A stretch of 64,000 nt of DNA from Nostoc favosum CHAB5714. Lineage in GTDB: Bacteria > Cyanobacteriota > Cyanobacteriia > Cyanobacteriales > Nostocaceae. A model generated the notes under the pieces. The model made no database searches. It had not been told where the DNA came from and was given only the letters and a program-made list of their open reading frames with translations. The position numbers and the translations under genes are program-made. The stretch's first letter is position 1. Each line of letters begins with the position of its first letter. The DNA is taken from assembly GCF_020829495.1 (NCBI RefSeq), contig NZ_JAIVFQ010000034.1:1-64000 (forward strand), read 5' to 3'. Below, piece by piece: positions 63,598 to 64,000 of the stretch.

Positions 63598-64000
63598 CTA
63601 CTTAAGATAACTTAGTAGAGAAAAAACTCGTCGTCGTGAATCGGTAAATGAGTTACGACCATGCAAGAATCTTGAATTATCAATCATGAGCAAGTCACCG
63701 GATTGCCATGGTATTACCCCAGTAAATCTGTCCATCAGTTGCTCGATTTGGTTAATAACTACCACAGGAATCAGAGAACCATCTTCAAAAGTTACTATAG
63801 CGTCTTCGTCGTTTTCCTCTGTGTTCTCTGTAAGGATGCTGTTGGCAAATGCATCCTGATTTCCATACTTAGTTTTGACCACAGCTGAGCAAAAATATTC
63901 TAGAGAAACAGACTGATCTTTGTATATCTGATAATTTACCTCAAGACCTTCCAGCATTCGCTTAACATCAGCGAGGGTTGCACCTGTACCCAAAAAACGC
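63598..64000 (-). CDS. TauD/TfdA-type Fe(II)/2-oxoglutarate dioxygenase, partial (5' end outside window)
   Basis: The last 134 or so codons of a TauD/SyrP-like dioxygenase gene; the frame is open to the window edge and the true start lies beyond it. The C-terminal block WQSGDLLMIDNSRFLHGRNS carries the distal iron-binding histidine, and SRRRVFSLLSYL the arginine that binds 2-oxoglutarate. The HxD pair must lie upstream. Enzymes of this type in NRPS clusters often hydroxylate carrier-bound amino acids in trans. It has the same orientation as the cluster and lies 174 bp before PKS A, so it is probably part of the pathway and a possible partner for one of the HH-less C* proteins. Confidence 0.8.
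   Translation of the reverse strand, partial: RFLGTGATLADVKRMLEGLEVNYQIYKDQSVSLEYFCSAVVKTKYGNQDAFANSILTENTEENDEDAIVTFEDGSLIPVVVINQIEQLMDRFTGVIPWQSGDLLMIDNSRFLHGRNSFTDSRRRVFSLLSYLK

Noticed and set aside
63703-63888. Plus-strand open frames across the NRPS/PKS region
   Set aside because: They are antisense to long, motif-rich minus-strand genes and show no recognisable protein features.

Overview
The window is cyanobacterial DNA, most likely from a filamentous (Nostocales-type) strain. It is AT-rich, carries scattered HIP1 octamers GCGATCGC (for example 1969-1976 and 7274-7281), and holds cyanobacterial-style hybrid NRPS/PKS genes together with decayed insertion elements. I could not match it to a named natural-product pathway from memory, and no database was searched.

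Layout. Positions 1-2212 (+ strand) are a graveyard of mobile DNA: a tyrosine-recombinase tail, a Tn3-family transposase with its core deleted, and the end of an IS4-like transposase. From 2215 to the right edge every real gene is on the minus strand, so the pathway reads right to left. The distal end (2215-8082) holds an SDR, a MATE exporter, an IS701-like transposase fragment with a 14-bp repeat expansion, a foldback element, an SDR lacking its catalytic tyrosine, a wrecked P450 and an intact P450. Positions 8098-63423 are the assembly line. At 63598 the 3' end of a TauD-type dioxygenase gene runs off the window, so the cluster continues to the right and its loading step is not seen.

Assembly line in reading order, with my names: PKS A (KS-AT-KR-ACP); PKS B (KS-AT-MT-degenerate KR-ACP); four genes for a glycerate-derived malonyl-ACP extender (FkbK-, ACP-, FkbI- and FkbH-like, with no FkbG O-methyltransferase); a glycine-type NRPS module whose epimerase appears excised; a stand-alone condensation-like protein without the HH motif (C*1); a half-C/A/PCP module; PKS C; PKS D, which ends in an NRPS-type carrier and a dead epimerase; a second C* protein (C*2); a JmjC-type dioxygenase; a diaminobutyrate aminotransferase; a second half-C/A/PCP module with an embedded FkbM methyltransferase; a serine-type NRPS module; an aspartate/glutamate decarboxylase; PKS E (degenerate KR); two broken methyltransferases; and a final C-A-PCP-TE module whose thioesterase has a cysteine nucleophile.

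How they work together (inference). Adenylation pockets and neighbouring supply genes agree: an acidic pocket with a Dab aminotransferase, and a V-D-W pocket with an aspartate-type decarboxylase. The predicted backbone is starter - ketide - ketide - Gly - Dab - ketide - ketide - (methylated) Dab - Ser - ketide - beta-Ala. The most unusual part is that neither Dab module has a canonical condensation active site. Each follows an HH-less C* protein, and one C* gene overlaps a JmjC oxygenase gene. These resemble the 'interface' domains that recruit trans-acting hydroxylases. The repeated order PKS - PKS - carrier with E-type tail - C* - half-C/A suggests the line grew by duplication of a cassette.
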